A stretch of DNA of 64,000 nucleotides from Calditrichota bacterium. GTDB lineage: Bacteria; Calditrichota; Calditrichia; Calditrichales; J004. Below, in pieces: positions 53,328 through 61,771 of the stretch. Within the stretch, counting starts at the first letter, position 1; each line of letters opens with the position of its first letter. The stretch covers positions 62,001-126,000 of the forward strand of contig JABFGF010000009.1 in assembly GCA_013112635.1 (NCBI GenBank), in the 5' to 3' direction. The notes below the pieces were generated by a model. That model searched no databases and had not been told where the DNA came from. It saw only the letters and a list, made by a program, of their open reading frames with translations. Both the position numbers and the translations under genes were made by a program.

Positions 53328-54542
53328 CTATGTATTGCTATAATTATTACTGATCTGGGTTACTTTGAGAACTTGTTTGTATTGGGATGGTGTTAAATTT
53401 GTGTGTTTTTTAAAAACAGTATTAAAAGAAGTTTTAGAGTTAAAGCCGCAATCGAGAGCTATAGATAAAAGTGTATAATGAGATTTTGAAGGATCTGCGA
53501 GAGTTTTTTTTACTTCTTCAACACGGTACTTATTTATAAAATCAAAAAAGCTTTGGTTTAATTGTGTGTTTATTACCTGCGAGAGGTTATGCGAGGAGAC
53601 GGATAGCTTTTCCGATAATTGATTTAAAGTGATTGTGCTATTTAAAAATAGTTTTTCTTTCTCCATCAAATCAAGCAGGCTTTGCAAACACTTTTTAGCT
53701 TTTTCTTCAGAAAAGCCAGATTTTTCATATTTATTTTCAGTAGGTTCACCACTTTTAGGGTCACGCTTTTCTTTATAGATTGCCGGTTTTTCAGCAGTTA
53801 AAAACTCAGCCTGTGCAAAAATTTGTGGTTGCCGTTGTCCAAGATAGCCCATTGCATATACCACAAAAGAAAGTACAATTGCAACAGGAAATTCATCATT
53901 TAAAAATAGATTCTTTGATACTTCCGGAAATATTTTTTCAAATGTAGCAACCATCCAAACAAAAAGCGCTAACAGGGTTATATTTCTTAACCAGATAAGG
54001 TTAATTTTATCAATGCTGGAATACTGCTCTTTTATTTTATCAGAATATCTTTTTAGCACAACCAGGGAATAGCCCATATAAATCAAACCCTGAAAAAGAA
54101 TGATCGGCCCCGATATTTGATAGAAAAAACCGGCATCATCCACATGTACCCCTTGCATAAACTCCAGTTTGTATTGTGCTGATTTAAAATCGAACCAGAG
54201 GGTATTAATCCGGTAAAGAAAAAAAGGAATAAAATGCAGTAAGTTCAGCTTTGATAGTTTCTTCTCCGGGGAAATAAGCTTTATAATATATAGGAAATGA
54301 AGAGCCCCAAAAACAAATGGCAAGGCGCGGGCCAATCCATAAAACTGAGGATATGCTTTATAAAAATTCATCCCATCTAATGCAGCATCCAAAATAAAAA
54401 CAGAGTACAATAAAACCAATAAAGAGAGAAATTGGTTCGCCCGCTGGTTGCCTCTCTTTTGGCTTAAAATTAATGCCAGAAAAAAACCCTGTGCCGCTCC
54501 AAAAAGTAATAGTATACTTATAAAATCAGTTGATATCTGCAT
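53328..54542 (-). CDS. Membrane-anchored AraC family regulator (7TM-HTH)
   Basis: The 404-residue protein has seven N-terminal helices (about 5-240), a charged linker (YKEKRDPKSGEPTENKYEKS), and a C-terminal AraC double helix-turn-helix (about 290-395) with LNQLSEKLSVSSHNLSQVINTQ and LDCGFNSKTSFNTVFKKHTNLTP. This 7TM-AraC layout is common in Bacteroidota-like genomes. The membrane half may sense a lipophilic or periplasmic ligand. It lies directly upstream of, and in the same direction as, the RND/TolC/outer-membrane gene cluster and is the obvious candidate regulator. Confidence 0.9.
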   Translation of the reverse strand: MQISTDFISILLLFGAAQGFFLALILSQKRGNQRANQFLSLLVLLYSVFILDAALDGMNFYKAYPQFYGLARALPFVFGALHFLYIIKLISPEKKLSKLNLLHFIPFFLYRINTLWFDFKSAQYKLEFMQGVHVDDAGFFYQISGPIILFQGLIYMGYSLVVLKRYSDKIKEQYSSIDKINLIWLRNITLLALFVWMVATFEKIFPEVSKNLFLNDEFPVAIVLSFVVYAMGYLGQRQPQIFAQAEFLTAEKPAIYKEKRDPKSGEPTENKYEKSGFSEEKAKKCLQSLLDLMEKEKLFLNSTITLNQLSEKLSVSSHNLSQVINTQLNQSFFDFINKYRVEEVKKTLADPSKSHYTLLSIALDCGFNSKTSFNTVFKKHTNLTPSQYKQVLKVTQISNNYSNT

Positions 54543-54818
54543 TAGCTTTCATACTAATAATTTGGATTAAATTAGATTGAGCAACGTAATAATTGTTTAA
54601 ATCATAAACAAGAGTGTGTTACAATTGAATTGTTTTAAAAAGCTGGTTACGGTCGATACTTAGCCGCACAAGCTATTAAAGTGTTTGCCGATGAATTTCA
54701 CAAAACCCATCGTCCAACGCCCCGTGTAGGCTACAGAGTTTTGTTTGATTTTTTTTATATATAATTGTTTCTGTAAAAACGAATAATCTGGATTTAAATT
54801 TTTCAACATCATGATGAG

Positions 54819-55124
54819 TCATGAACGTATCCATTTAATTGCATCTGTTTTTGAATTGAAATGTTCATAAAAATTTGGGTCTTCACTCTTATTTAAACGT
54901 TCTGTTGAATGAATAATCGCGATTTTTTTAAAGCGATATAACTTAGATTTAATGTCTAAAAAAGCTTGTTTAAAATCCTTCATCACTTTGAGGGATTCAA
55001 AGTGATGTTGCCCCAGGTTAACGATTAAAAAATCATAATTTTTAGAACAAATTATTTTGTCAATTGTAGCTCGAATACTTTGATGTGTAATTGGATTTCT
55101 TACATAAACCTCAATTATTTTCAT
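54819..55124 (-). CDS. Small protein, STAS/SpoIIAA-like pattern
   Basis: The 101-residue cytoplasmic product has alternating strands and helices (DFLIVNLGQHHFES; YRFKKIAIIHSTERL) and ends in DAIKWIRS, a pattern resembling SpoIIAA-like/STAS-fold proteins. The family is not certain. It is on the same strand as the NO-defence cluster, 83 bases downstream of the next small gene, and may be its last member. Confidence 0.5.
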   Translation of the reverse strand: MKIIEVYVRNPITHQSIRATIDKIICSKNYDFLIVNLGQHHFESLKVMKDFKQAFLDIKSKLYRFKKIAIIHSTERLNKSEDPNFYEHFNSKTDAIKWIRS

Positions 55125-55207
55125 TCATTCCTTTTTATATTTTCAATTCATTTCTGAAAATCTAACAGCCGCTGAATGCAAAGCTGGTTTATGATTGTAA
55201 ATGACCA

Positions 55208-55519
55208 TTATTTATTAAGTTTGTTGGGAAATAAAACCGACCATGATTTATCTGATCCTGCAAATAAGTCCAGGCTACTCAAAGATGGTTTTTTACATGG
55301 AATTGCTTTAACGGAATGTGCAAAGACAATTGTTGCAGGTGAAAAATAAATCTTAACTTCACAATGGAGATTTCCTTCTAATTCATGCCGTATAAAAATA
55401 GCCATGTCATTGGGGCAATTAGCCTTTTCGTACTCAGATAAAAAAAGCACCTTAATAGAATCTAATGATTCTTCCGCCCATATGGCTTCACCAAGATTTT
55501 TTACAAACCAATTATTCAA
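55208..55519 (-). CDS. Small protein of unknown function
   Basis: The 103-residue product is not recognised. It is predicted cytoplasmic, with two cysteines (NCPND; LHCEV) and a beta-rich middle (GNLHCEVKIYFSPATIVFAHS). It lies 64 bases after the NnrS-like gene in the same direction, so it could be co-transcribed with the nitric-oxide defence genes. Confidence 0.45.
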   Translation of the reverse strand: MNNWFVKNLGEAIWAEESLDSIKVLFLSEYEKANCPNDMAIFIRHELEGNLHCEVKIYFSPATIVFAHSVKAIPCKKPSLSSLDLFAGSDKSWSVLFPNKLNK

Positions 55520-55583
55520 AGGCCCCTCACAATTTTGAATTCTGATTTATCATTGCTTTGCGTAATTCGCACTAATAGTGTTT

Positions 55584-56678
55584 TTATTTGAGTGCAGCTG
55601 AACGACTTTTTGAAAAATTACCAAGAATGGATGACACCGTATTAATAAGAAATAGAAGGATAGCGATTACATTAAGTAAGGAGGCCCAGTAACGGCCATC
55701 CAGCCAGTCCAGCATATCCATTATAATCCTGAATAGCAGTGAAAAATGGAGCAGGCCAAAATGCAGGTAAAACCGCGGATGATAATTTATGGGTGATCCA
55801 ATAATAGCCGGGAAAATAATAGGTGCATGTCCAAAAATCATTGAAAATACAAATCCAATAAAAAAGCTGTGTAATACTGCATCGTAGCTTAAACCGCCGG
55901 CAAGAGGTAATTCAATGAATATTAGAATTCCTGAAATAAGCAGCCAGAAGTAACCACCAAGTAAATTAGCGGCAATAAACTTTGTTAATTCTTTTCTACG
56001 GATTGTATAGCGGGGAACATCATAAATAAGCAACCAGATAGCAAAAATGATAGACGCCGTAGCCAGGAAATACCATGTTATAGCCACAGCAATAAAGGAA
56101 AAAATCAAGGCTGTCAAAACGAAAAACAACGCTACATTAAATCCGATAGTTGAAATAAAACTCTTTTGGCCCAGTCCTGATAATTGGATTCGTTCAGCAC
56201 TGATTGTCAATAAGAGGAATACAATCCACCAAGGTGTAAGAATGTTAAATGGCCAGCCGGTTATCCATAATATATTGCTTATGGCCCATACAAAAGCTGC
56301 AACATTCATTAAAAAAATATCGAAACTGTTTTTCATTTTTTGGAATTGGACAAAAATAATTATAAGGATAAGGCTGCCTGTCAGTATCAGCCAGGGTGCC
56401 AAAAAGCTCAGTGGTGTAACCCACAGGGCAACTATTCCCAGGGCGGTGCATAATGGCGCCAGGTAGGCCCAACGTTTGTTTAATGCTACAGCCCTTTCCA
56501 GGCTAATCACTGTCCCCAGAAATCCTCCAATCATTATGGGACCATGCAACAGGCTCAAATCAATACTTACAATCGGGAACTGCCACCCGGCACGCATTAA
56601 CCCACCAATTAAGGCACTTAATAATCCAAGGATACCTGCCATTAAGAAGGGTAAATTATGTTTATTTATTTTTTCCAT
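55584..56678 (-). CDS. NnrS-like polytopic membrane protein
   Basis: The 364-residue protein has about 11 or 12 closely packed helices. The pattern LLHGPIMIGGFLGTVISLERAVAL near the N-terminus and HSFFIGFVFSMIFGHAPIIFPAI in the C-terminal half match the NnrS family, whose conserved His residues bind heme/copper. In proteobacteria NnrS is induced by nitric oxide through NnrR/DNR and protects the cell from its effects. The Ric/YtfE repair protein and an Rrf2 regulator in the same operon support that role here. It starts immediately after the MIP18-like gene, so they are probably translationally coupled. Confidence 0.78.
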   Translation of the reverse strand: MEKINKHNLPFLMAGILGLLSALIGGLMRAGWQFPIVSIDLSLLHGPIMIGGFLGTVISLERAVALNKRWAYLAPLCTALGIVALWVTPLSFLAPWLILTGSLILIIIFVQFQKMKNSFDIFLMNVAAFVWAISNILWITGWPFNILTPWWIVFLLLTISAERIQLSGLGQKSFISTIGFNVALFFVLTALIFSFIAVAITWYFLATASIIFAIWLLIYDVPRYTIRRKELTKFIAANLLGGYFWLLISGILIFIELPLAGGLSYDAVLHSFFIGFVFSMIFGHAPIIFPAIIGSPINYHPRFYLHFGLLHFSLLFRIIMDMLDWLDGRYWASLLNVIAILLFLINTVSSILGNFSKSRSAALK

Positions 56679-56981
56679 TTACTTTCCAAACATTTTTTTC
56701 GCTTCATCGCTCATCATATTGGCATCCCATGGTGGGTCCCAAACAAGCTTAACCTCTACTTTTGCCCACGGGCAAAGTTTTTCTGTTTTTTGTGCAGTTT
56801 GAGTTGTCAGGTAGGTATGCATGGGACAGGATGGTGTTGTCATTGTCATTAAAATCCGGATATTGTTATCGTCAATATCAACACTGTAAATCAGGCCCAA
56901 ATTTACTATATCTACTCCCAGTTCGGGATCAATAACTTCTTTTAATGTGTCTAATATTTGGTGTTTGTCAACTTCAAACAT
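56679..56981 (-). CDS. MIP18/SufT-like metal-sulfur cluster assembly protein (DUF59)
   Basis: The 100-residue protein has the DUF59 core: VIDPELGVDIVNLGLIYSV followed by MTMTTPSCPMHTYL with the conserved cysteine. Relatives (SufT, PaaD, eukaryotic MIP18) help insert Fe-S clusters into apo-proteins. Its place between a DGC protein and an NnrS-like protein, in an operon with the Ric di-iron repair protein, fits repair of clusters damaged by nitric oxide. Its stop abuts the NnrS start. Confidence 0.87.
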   Translation of the reverse strand: MFEVDKHQILDTLKEVIDPELGVDIVNLGLIYSVDIDDNNIRILMTMTTPSCPMHTYLTTQTAQKTEKLCPWAKVEVKLVWDPPWDANMMSDEAKKMFGK

Positions 56982-57002
56982 TTTTAGATATGGACTGTAC
57001 GT

Positions 57003-57377
57003 TTATATTTTTTGGTGGTTCGTAAAACATTGCTTTATAACTATTTTTGTAATCCGGTCTACATCATCCGGTTCAAAATCACCATGTTGTACTTTTTTTA
57101 CACCATACTCGTTTAAACGAAAATGATGCGTTGTTTTAATATTGTGCCGTGCCAGAGTTTTTTTTACACAGTCAAGGGGGCAGCCATCAAGAGCTATAAT
57201 ATCTCTGCCTGATTTTGCGGTTTTGACCAATGGTTTAACATCACCGCCAACACCGGCAATGCAACTCATTTCTGCAATCCCGCTCCTATCCATTTTTACC
57301 GCAATGCTATTAGCCAATTGAGCAGCAGATGAACAGCCAGAACAAGAGTAAATGAGTGGTTTTTTAAAGTCCTTCAT
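57003..57377 (-). CDS. DGC-domain protein (putative zinc-binding)
   Basis: The 124-residue protein has an early CSGCSS motif (near residue 12), AEMSCIAGVGGD, and the defining IALDGCPLDCVKK (DGC plus a further Cys). The DGC family is a small, probably metal- or sulfur-binding group of unknown function, often found with nitrosative-stress or Fe-S genes. It lies between the Rrf2 regulator and the MIP18-like protein with only about 20 bases on each side, so it belongs to the operon. Confidence 0.8.
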   Translation of the reverse strand: MKDFKKPLIYSCSGCSSAAQLANSIAVKMDRSGIAEMSCIAGVGGDVKPLVKTAKSGRDIIALDGCPLDCVKKTLARHNIKTTHHFRLNEYGVKKVQHGDFEPDDVDRITKIVIKQCFTNHQKI

Positions 57378-57399
57378 ATTTAGCTATCCATTTAAAAAT

Positions 57400-57840
57400 T
57401 CACAAAGAGACCAAATGAATATCACCCTTCTGATGGGCAATTGTCATACTGGAAATAGTATGGGTTCTCAAAGCTTTTGCAAAACCGTCTCTGAATACAG
57501 CAAAGTCATTATGTAATGCGCAGGGATGTTCATCAGAACATTTTTCCAGCCCTAAGCCACAACGGTTAAAATATAATGAGCTGTCCACAACTTCTACAAT
57601 CCTCATTATTGGAGTGTCTAATTGCTTTGGTGTTAAAAAAAATCCACCATTTTTCCCTTTCGCAGATTGTAATATCTGCTGTCTCGTAAGGTTTTGCATA
57701 ACTTTGCCTAGAAAATGAACTGGAATTTGCAAAGAATCACTTATTTGTTTTATTCCAATCGATTTATCAGGATAAGAATGTTGGTGGCTTGCAACACACA
57801 AAACCGACCGTATTGCATATTCACAGCTTTTTGATAACAT
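57400..57840 (-). CDS. Rrf2 family transcriptional regulator (NsrR/IscR-like)
   Basis: The 146-residue protein has an N-terminal winged helix (CEYAIRSVLCVASHQ; ISDSLQIPVHFLGKVMQNLTRQQIL; GKNGGFFL). A cysteine triad follows at about 95-110, spaced C-x6-C-x5-C (RCGLGLEKCSDEHPC), which in NsrR/IscR holds a 2Fe-2S or 4Fe-4S cluster that reacts with nitric oxide. Classical NsrR/IscR spacing is C-x5-C-x5-C, so this is slightly different. AAGGGACAGT precedes the ATG. It is second in the operon, eight bases after ric, and probably regulates it. Confidence 0.9.
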   Translation of the reverse strand: MLSKSCEYAIRSVLCVASHQHSYPDKSIGIKQISDSLQIPVHFLGKVMQNLTRQQILQSAKGKNGGFFLTPKQLDTPIMRIVEVVDSSLYFNRCGLGLEKCSDEHPCALHNDFAVFRDGFAKALRTHTISSMTIAHQKGDIHLVSL

Positions 57841-57848
57841 ACTGTCCC

Positions 57849-58583
57849 TTAAATAAATACTTCTTTCTCTAAGTTTGGTAATGCCGGAAACAAAACATTA
57901 TTTTCCAAATGTACATGTGTATGAAGATCCTCTTCAAATTGTTTTAAATTTAAATAGGTCACTTTATAAGTAGTACATGCAAATGCTGGAGGGGTATAAT
58001 TACTGCTTAGCTCATTAATTTCAGCAAGCAACTTACCTGCATCAGAGTGATCTGCTTCCATTTCGGAAATTGGAATGGATAAGCTTTTAAAATGAGGGCG
58101 TTCAAGCTTTTTGTTTTCCTTCTTAGCCTGGTACATTTTCTTTATAACGCTAAATAGTACTTTTTCCTCTTTTTCCATATGCTCTGCTAAATCTTTAGTA
58201 ATTGTATCGAATCGATGTTTAATTTGTGGGAGCTCCGGATGATTGTTTCCATGACGACTTACTACCTTTTCCAGAAAAGCAGAAATTTTCGGAATAGATT
58301 CTTTTACATAACTATGATGCGTGTTAACAATGTAGTCACATAAAAAATCTAATTCCCATTTTCTAAAATCAAGAGCTTTTCTCCCTGCCGAAAGCTCAAG
58401 TTCATTTAAATCCCGAACCAGTTCTTTTATATTGAATTTTTTTTCGGTACTCACTTCTCCTATTGTCTTTTTACCTCCGCAGCAAAAATCTATACCATGT
58501 GCTTTAAATATATCTGCCCGTCTGTAATCCTCACTTACCAGGTCTCCAACAGGGATTTTTGTGTAATCTGTATTTTCTTGCAT
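57849..58583 (-). CDS. ric: Ric family iron-sulfur cluster repair di-iron protein (ScdA/YtfE)
   Basis: The 244-residue protein begins with the ScdA_N domain (IPVGDLVSEDYRRADIFKAHGIDFCCGGKKT) and continues with a hemerythrin-like four-helix bundle. Its di-iron ligands lie in HHSYVKESI, HMEKEEKVLF, EADHSDAGKL and HVHLENNVLFP. Members repair or release iron from Fe-S clusters damaged by nitric oxide or peroxide. The length matches YtfE/ScdA (220-245). It is the first gene of the operon with the Rrf2 regulator, DGC, MIP18-like and NnrS-like genes. Confidence 0.93.
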   Translation of the reverse strand: MQENTDYTKIPVGDLVSEDYRRADIFKAHGIDFCCGGKKTIGEVSTEKKFNIKELVRDLNELELSAGRKALDFRKWELDFLCDYIVNTHHSYVKESIPKISAFLEKVVSRHGNNHPELPQIKHRFDTITKDLAEHMEKEEKVLFSVIKKMYQAKKENKKLERPHFKSLSIPISEMEADHSDAGKLLAEINELSSNYTPPAFACTTYKVTYLNLKQFEEDLHTHVHLENNVLFPALPNLEKEVFI

Positions 58584-58637
58584 TATTTGTAATCCTTATA
58601 TTTATTGTTTAAAAAAAAGTATACGAAAAAAATCATT

Positions 58638-58657
58638 AAAAGACAAGGAGGTCTTTT
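58638..58657. promoter_or_regulatory. Inverted repeat upstream of the ric operon
   Basis: AAAAGAC-AAGGAG-GTCTTTT has perfect seven-base arms and lies about 55 bases upstream of the ric ATG, in the zone where an Rrf2 operator would be expected. On the plus strand it is followed by T-rich sequence, so a terminator-like hairpin is an alternative, but no plus-strand gene ends here. Confidence 0.45.
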
Positions 58658-58833
58658 TGTATTTAATAGTTTTTTTTTACTTAGGATGGATATACAGGTT
58701 CCCAGCTTTGATGATTTGAAATGGAAGAAGATGCCCATATGATTTCTTACAAGCGTATAAATCAGATTTGGGCTTGGAAATATAACTTCGATTCATCGCC
58801 ATAGCAAAATTGCTTCATATTTTTAGGTGTTAA

Positions 58834-60012
58834 CTATCTTTTAGCCCTTAGCTTTTTAAGAATATGGTTAATATATTTCGCTTCCGGATTTAATTTCAAT
58901 GCTATCTCATAGTTTTCAATTGCCATTTTATTTTCACCATTTTTCAGAAAAGCTTCACCCAAACTGTCGAAAGCATTCCAGGAATCCGGATACAACTTAG
59001 TATTTATTAAAAAGAACTGTTTAGCTTCTTCAAGTTTGTTTCTTTCTAAAAAATAATATCCCAAGCTATTTATTTCTTGTTCTTTAAAACTATAATTATC
59101 GCTCTTTGTCAATTTTAATTCATTGAATTTATTTATAGAGTATTCAAAGCCTTTTTCTTTATATATTTTCACTATTTTTTCAAATATTGATTTCTTGTTT
59201 ATTAAAGTTCTCAATCCGAACACAAAACTATTAGAGTTACCTGTTGTATAATGATTGGTTTTGGGAAATTCTTCAATAAATAAATTTAGCCCTTCATAAT
59301 CCCGGCTTTTAATTTTATTGGCAAAAGAAAGTATTTTGGGTGATTCATATTCGCCAGCGCATAGATAAACATTTGCCGGTAAAACTTTATGGTTATCAAA
59401 ATAAGAATTTTCAAAATCAATTAATGAAAATTTCATCCTTTCTAAAATATAACTACCAGCAATATAATTTTTAAAAAATTTTGGAGAACTGAACAGTGCA
59501 TATAATGTAAAAAGCCCACCACGAGAATATCCATATAAAGTTCTGTTTTCTGATTCAATGCGGTATTTTGATTCAACGGCAGGAACTAATTCATTTTTAA
59601 TAAAGCTTAAAAAAAAATCACCCCGCCCATTATTTTCGGAGAACTTTGGAACAAAATCTACTGCGCGTTTATTATCTGCCCGTTGTCTGTAACCAATACC
59701 AACTATAAATACTTCTGGCAAATGTCCACCCCAGCGCATACCAAGTTGCAAATCCGCAGCCATCCCAAATAACAAATCACCATCAAGCAGATACACAACG
59801 GGGTATTCCTTTTTTGTTTTAGCATATGATTCTGGAATAAATACATTTATTTTATATGTTTGATCTTTTACACTTTTTGAATCAATAAAAAAGACTTCTG
59901 AATTCTCAATGGTATATTTTTGAGAAGTTTGAGCGGTTATGTTTTGTGGAAATAGTGTTAAAGAGGTTAGAAGACAGAATACAATAAAGAACTTTTTTAG
60001 GTTTAAATTCAT
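58834..60012 (-). CDS. Exported alpha/beta-hydrolase (esterase, IroE/Fes-like) with C-terminal TPR repeats
   Basis: The ATG at 60012, with GGAGG six bases upstream, is chosen over one nine codons earlier, giving 392 residues. A signal peptide (FIVFCLLTSLTLFPQNITA) precedes a putative-esterase domain: YPVVYLLDGDLLFGMAADL, a nucleophile elbow in YGYSRGGLFTLYALFSS (G-x-S-x-G near residue 160), and an acidic/His end near 255-270 (NHYTTGNSNSFVFGL). About residues 320-392 form TPR-like repeats (DSWNAFDSLGEAFLKNGENKMAIENYEIALKL, in part). This combination is known in Bacteroidota esterases. Substrate is unknown; siderophore-type esters are a family-level possibility. Confidence 0.83.
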   Translation of the reverse strand: MNLNLKKFFIVFCLLTSLTLFPQNITAQTSQKYTIENSEVFFIDSKSVKDQTYKINVFIPESYAKTKKEYPVVYLLDGDLLFGMAADLQLGMRWGGHLPEVFIVGIGYRQRADNKRAVDFVPKFSENNGRGDFFLSFIKNELVPAVESKYRIESENRTLYGYSRGGLFTLYALFSSPKFFKNYIAGSYILERMKFSLIDFENSYFDNHKVLPANVYLCAGEYESPKILSFANKIKSRDYEGLNLFIEEFPKTNHYTTGNSNSFVFGLRTLINKKSIFEKIVKIYKEKGFEYSINKFNELKLTKSDNYSFKEQEINSLGYYFLERNKLEEAKQFFLINTKLYPDSWNAFDSLGEAFLKNGENKMAIENYEIALKLNPEAKYINHILKKLRAKR

Positions 60013-60086
60013 GTTGACCTCCAGAATTTTTAAGCCCACACTCTGTGAATCTAAAAGATTTTTACCTGGTTGTTAAACTTGCACTT

Positions 60087-60875
60087 TTAAACCGGTTTAG
60101 TTACAACAAATATATATCTATTTATACTAAAAAAATAAGTATTATTATCTCCGTTCTGACGCAATTCATTAGCCCATAACTTTGCTTCTTCAGGTGATAT
60201 ACCATTTTTCCCAGACACATAAGATACAATAAAATCGATGATTCCATGGCTATATGTATTTTCATCATACTCTGGATTAACAATTGTGTAAACATCCAAA
60301 TTACTAATATTAAACCCAACATTTTGTAATCTATGTACCATTTTGCGTGGTAGTCTCGGATCGGCACAATGCGTTTCGAATGTTGTAAGGATCTTTTGCA
60401 TCCGGTCTTGGTTATTTGTATTCCATATTAGTGTATCCCAATCTGTACAGACTATTGTTGCATGCCCTCCAAGTTTTAGTATTCGATATAATTCTTTTAA
60501 ACATTTTTCGATATCATTAATGTATTCATAAACTTGAGTAGAAACAGCGAAATCGAATTCTTCATTTTTATAGGGAATTGATGTGGCATCACCCTCTCGG
60601 ATTTCAACTTGAGATAGATATGAACATCTCTTTTGAGAAAGAGCAATAAATGGATCGCTAATTTCTATTCCGCAAATTAATCCTTTTTGATTAACCTTTT
60701 TAGCTATATCCTCAATTAAAAGACCAGGTCCTGATCCAATGTCTAAAACTCTGCTGTTTGGTTGCAGGTTGAGTGTTGAAAGTACAATTTCTCTTTGTTT
60801 AATAACATCTGGGGTTGAGTATATTTTGATGAGCCGGTTGGCCCAGCCTTCATCATATTTTATACTTTTATCCAT
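60087..60875 (-). CDS. Class I SAM-dependent methyltransferase (UbiE/Methyltransf_11-like)
   Basis: The 262-residue protein has motif I VLDIGSGPGLLIEDIAKKV (about 39-57), motif II acidic loop GICGIEISDPF, motif post-II EFDFAVSTQVYEYIND and motif III ELYRILKLGGHATIV. These give a Rossmann-fold methyltransferase similar to UbiE/ArsM-type enzymes. No arsenic-type cysteine set is seen. The C-terminal 70 residues are extra and unrecognised. The substrate cannot be told. It is 74 bases upstream of the esterase gene but has its own AT-rich leader. Confidence 0.85.
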   Translation of the reverse strand: MDKSIKYDEGWANRLIKIYSTPDVIKQREIVLSTLNLQPNSRVLDIGSGPGLLIEDIAKKVNQKGLICGIEISDPFIALSQKRCSYLSQVEIREGDATSIPYKNEEFDFAVSTQVYEYINDIEKCLKELYRILKLGGHATIVCTDWDTLIWNTNNQDRMQKILTTFETHCADPRLPRKMVHRLQNVGFNISNLDVYTIVNPEYDENTYSHGIIDFIVSYVSGKNGISPEEAKLWANELRQNGDNNTYFFSINRYIFVVTKPV

Positions 60876-61006
60876 TTAAACCCTTTAATAATCTTTGTAA
60901 GCAGCGCGATACTTTATTGCAGCGTAAACCGGATTAATTGTTATCCAACATATTTCGAATATATCAGCCGTGCTACTACAACATCTGCTTTAGTTGGGTA
61001 AGGTAG

Positions 61007-61501
61007 CTAATAAGCTTCACCATTATATGACAATCTACCATCACTAAAGTTGCCGTTAATGGTTATTTTTGCCCTAAAACCCTGACCAAAACTTATGATA
61101 CCGTTAACATCGCCACCGGCTTTAACTTTTGCAGTATAACTTAACTTAGACTGTACTTTTTTACCTTCATGTGCACCAATAAAATTTCCATAAGCGATCC
61201 ATTCTTCATTATATGTTCCTATTGGCGAGCCACACTTTCCATAAACAATAATCCTATAATTCATCTCAACAGAACCTGAAATATCTCCTGAGATAGAATA
61301 AGATTGAATTAACTCAATTATGCAACTTTCTCCGGCATCAATTCTAATTGGTTTTTTTAATGGTTTCCCCATTGGGGTAAGGAATCCAGATACGGCTTTA
61401 TTAGGGGGAGTTTCTTGTTTTATAGCCGCTTGAGAAAAGTTAGTGCTAAAAATTATTGAGAATGCCAGTACAGCAAAGAACCAACTAATTAGTGTTTTCA
61501 A
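61007..61501 (-). CDS. Exported protein of unknown function
   Basis: The 164-residue product has a signal peptide (SWFFAVLAFSIIFSTNFSQA) and a single predicted beta-barrel or sandwich domain (SGDISGSVEMNYRIIVYGKCG; GGDVNGIISFGQGFRAKITIN). The strand pattern is vaguely like DUF3224/allene-oxide-cyclase barrels, but I do not assign it. Two cysteines lie in the mature part (ESCIIEL; GKCGSP). GGAGG-like GTACCTCC on the complement precedes the start. Confidence 0.55.
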   Translation of the reverse strand: MKTLISWFFAVLAFSIIFSTNFSQAAIKQETPPNKAVSGFLTPMGKPLKKPIRIDAGESCIIELIQSYSISGDISGSVEMNYRIIVYGKCGSPIGTYNEEWIAYGNFIGAHEGKKVQSKLSYTAKVKAGGDVNGIISFGQGFRAKITINGNFSDGRLSYNGEAY

Positions 61502-61771
61502 TATTGTACCTCCATTTTAATGCCTTAAAGCGATTATCTGGTGCGCCGTTAAGCCGGCTCAGTCTGGATATTAATATCGATTGGTTTAGTAGTGTTTGGT
61601 TTAGGCCATTATGAGTGCCCGGCATGGTATGAAATTCTGTATTAACTAAAATATAGGTCTCTTATTCAAGAGCCGCAAATCCCTTACGGGTAAGATGATA
61701 TCAGGGCTGTCTCTCGATTAGCGGTAAGAATATCCCAAAATGACTTGTGGATTTAACTCTACATCAAATCA
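61502..61771. other. Intergenic spacer without recognised feature
   Basis: The 270 bases have a more balanced base composition than the neighbouring genes and contain short GC-rich words (GCGCCGTTAAGCCGGC near 61540). There is no coding frame with a ribosome binding site, no T-run terminator, and no match to the REP-like repeats of the window. Confidence 0.35.

Noticed and set aside
54640-54770. About 40 open codons on the plus strand (KAGYGRYLAAQAIKVFADEF and onward) between the AraC gene and the small STAS-like gene
   Set aside because: There is no start codon or ribosome binding site and I recognise no family. It could be a gene relic, but one short open stretch is not enough to call it.
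58677-58801. A 41-codon minus-strand frame starting MAMNRSYISKPKSD
   Set aside because: No ribosome binding site is present, the composition is not convincing and there is no recognised family. It lies in the spacer before the NO-defence operon.
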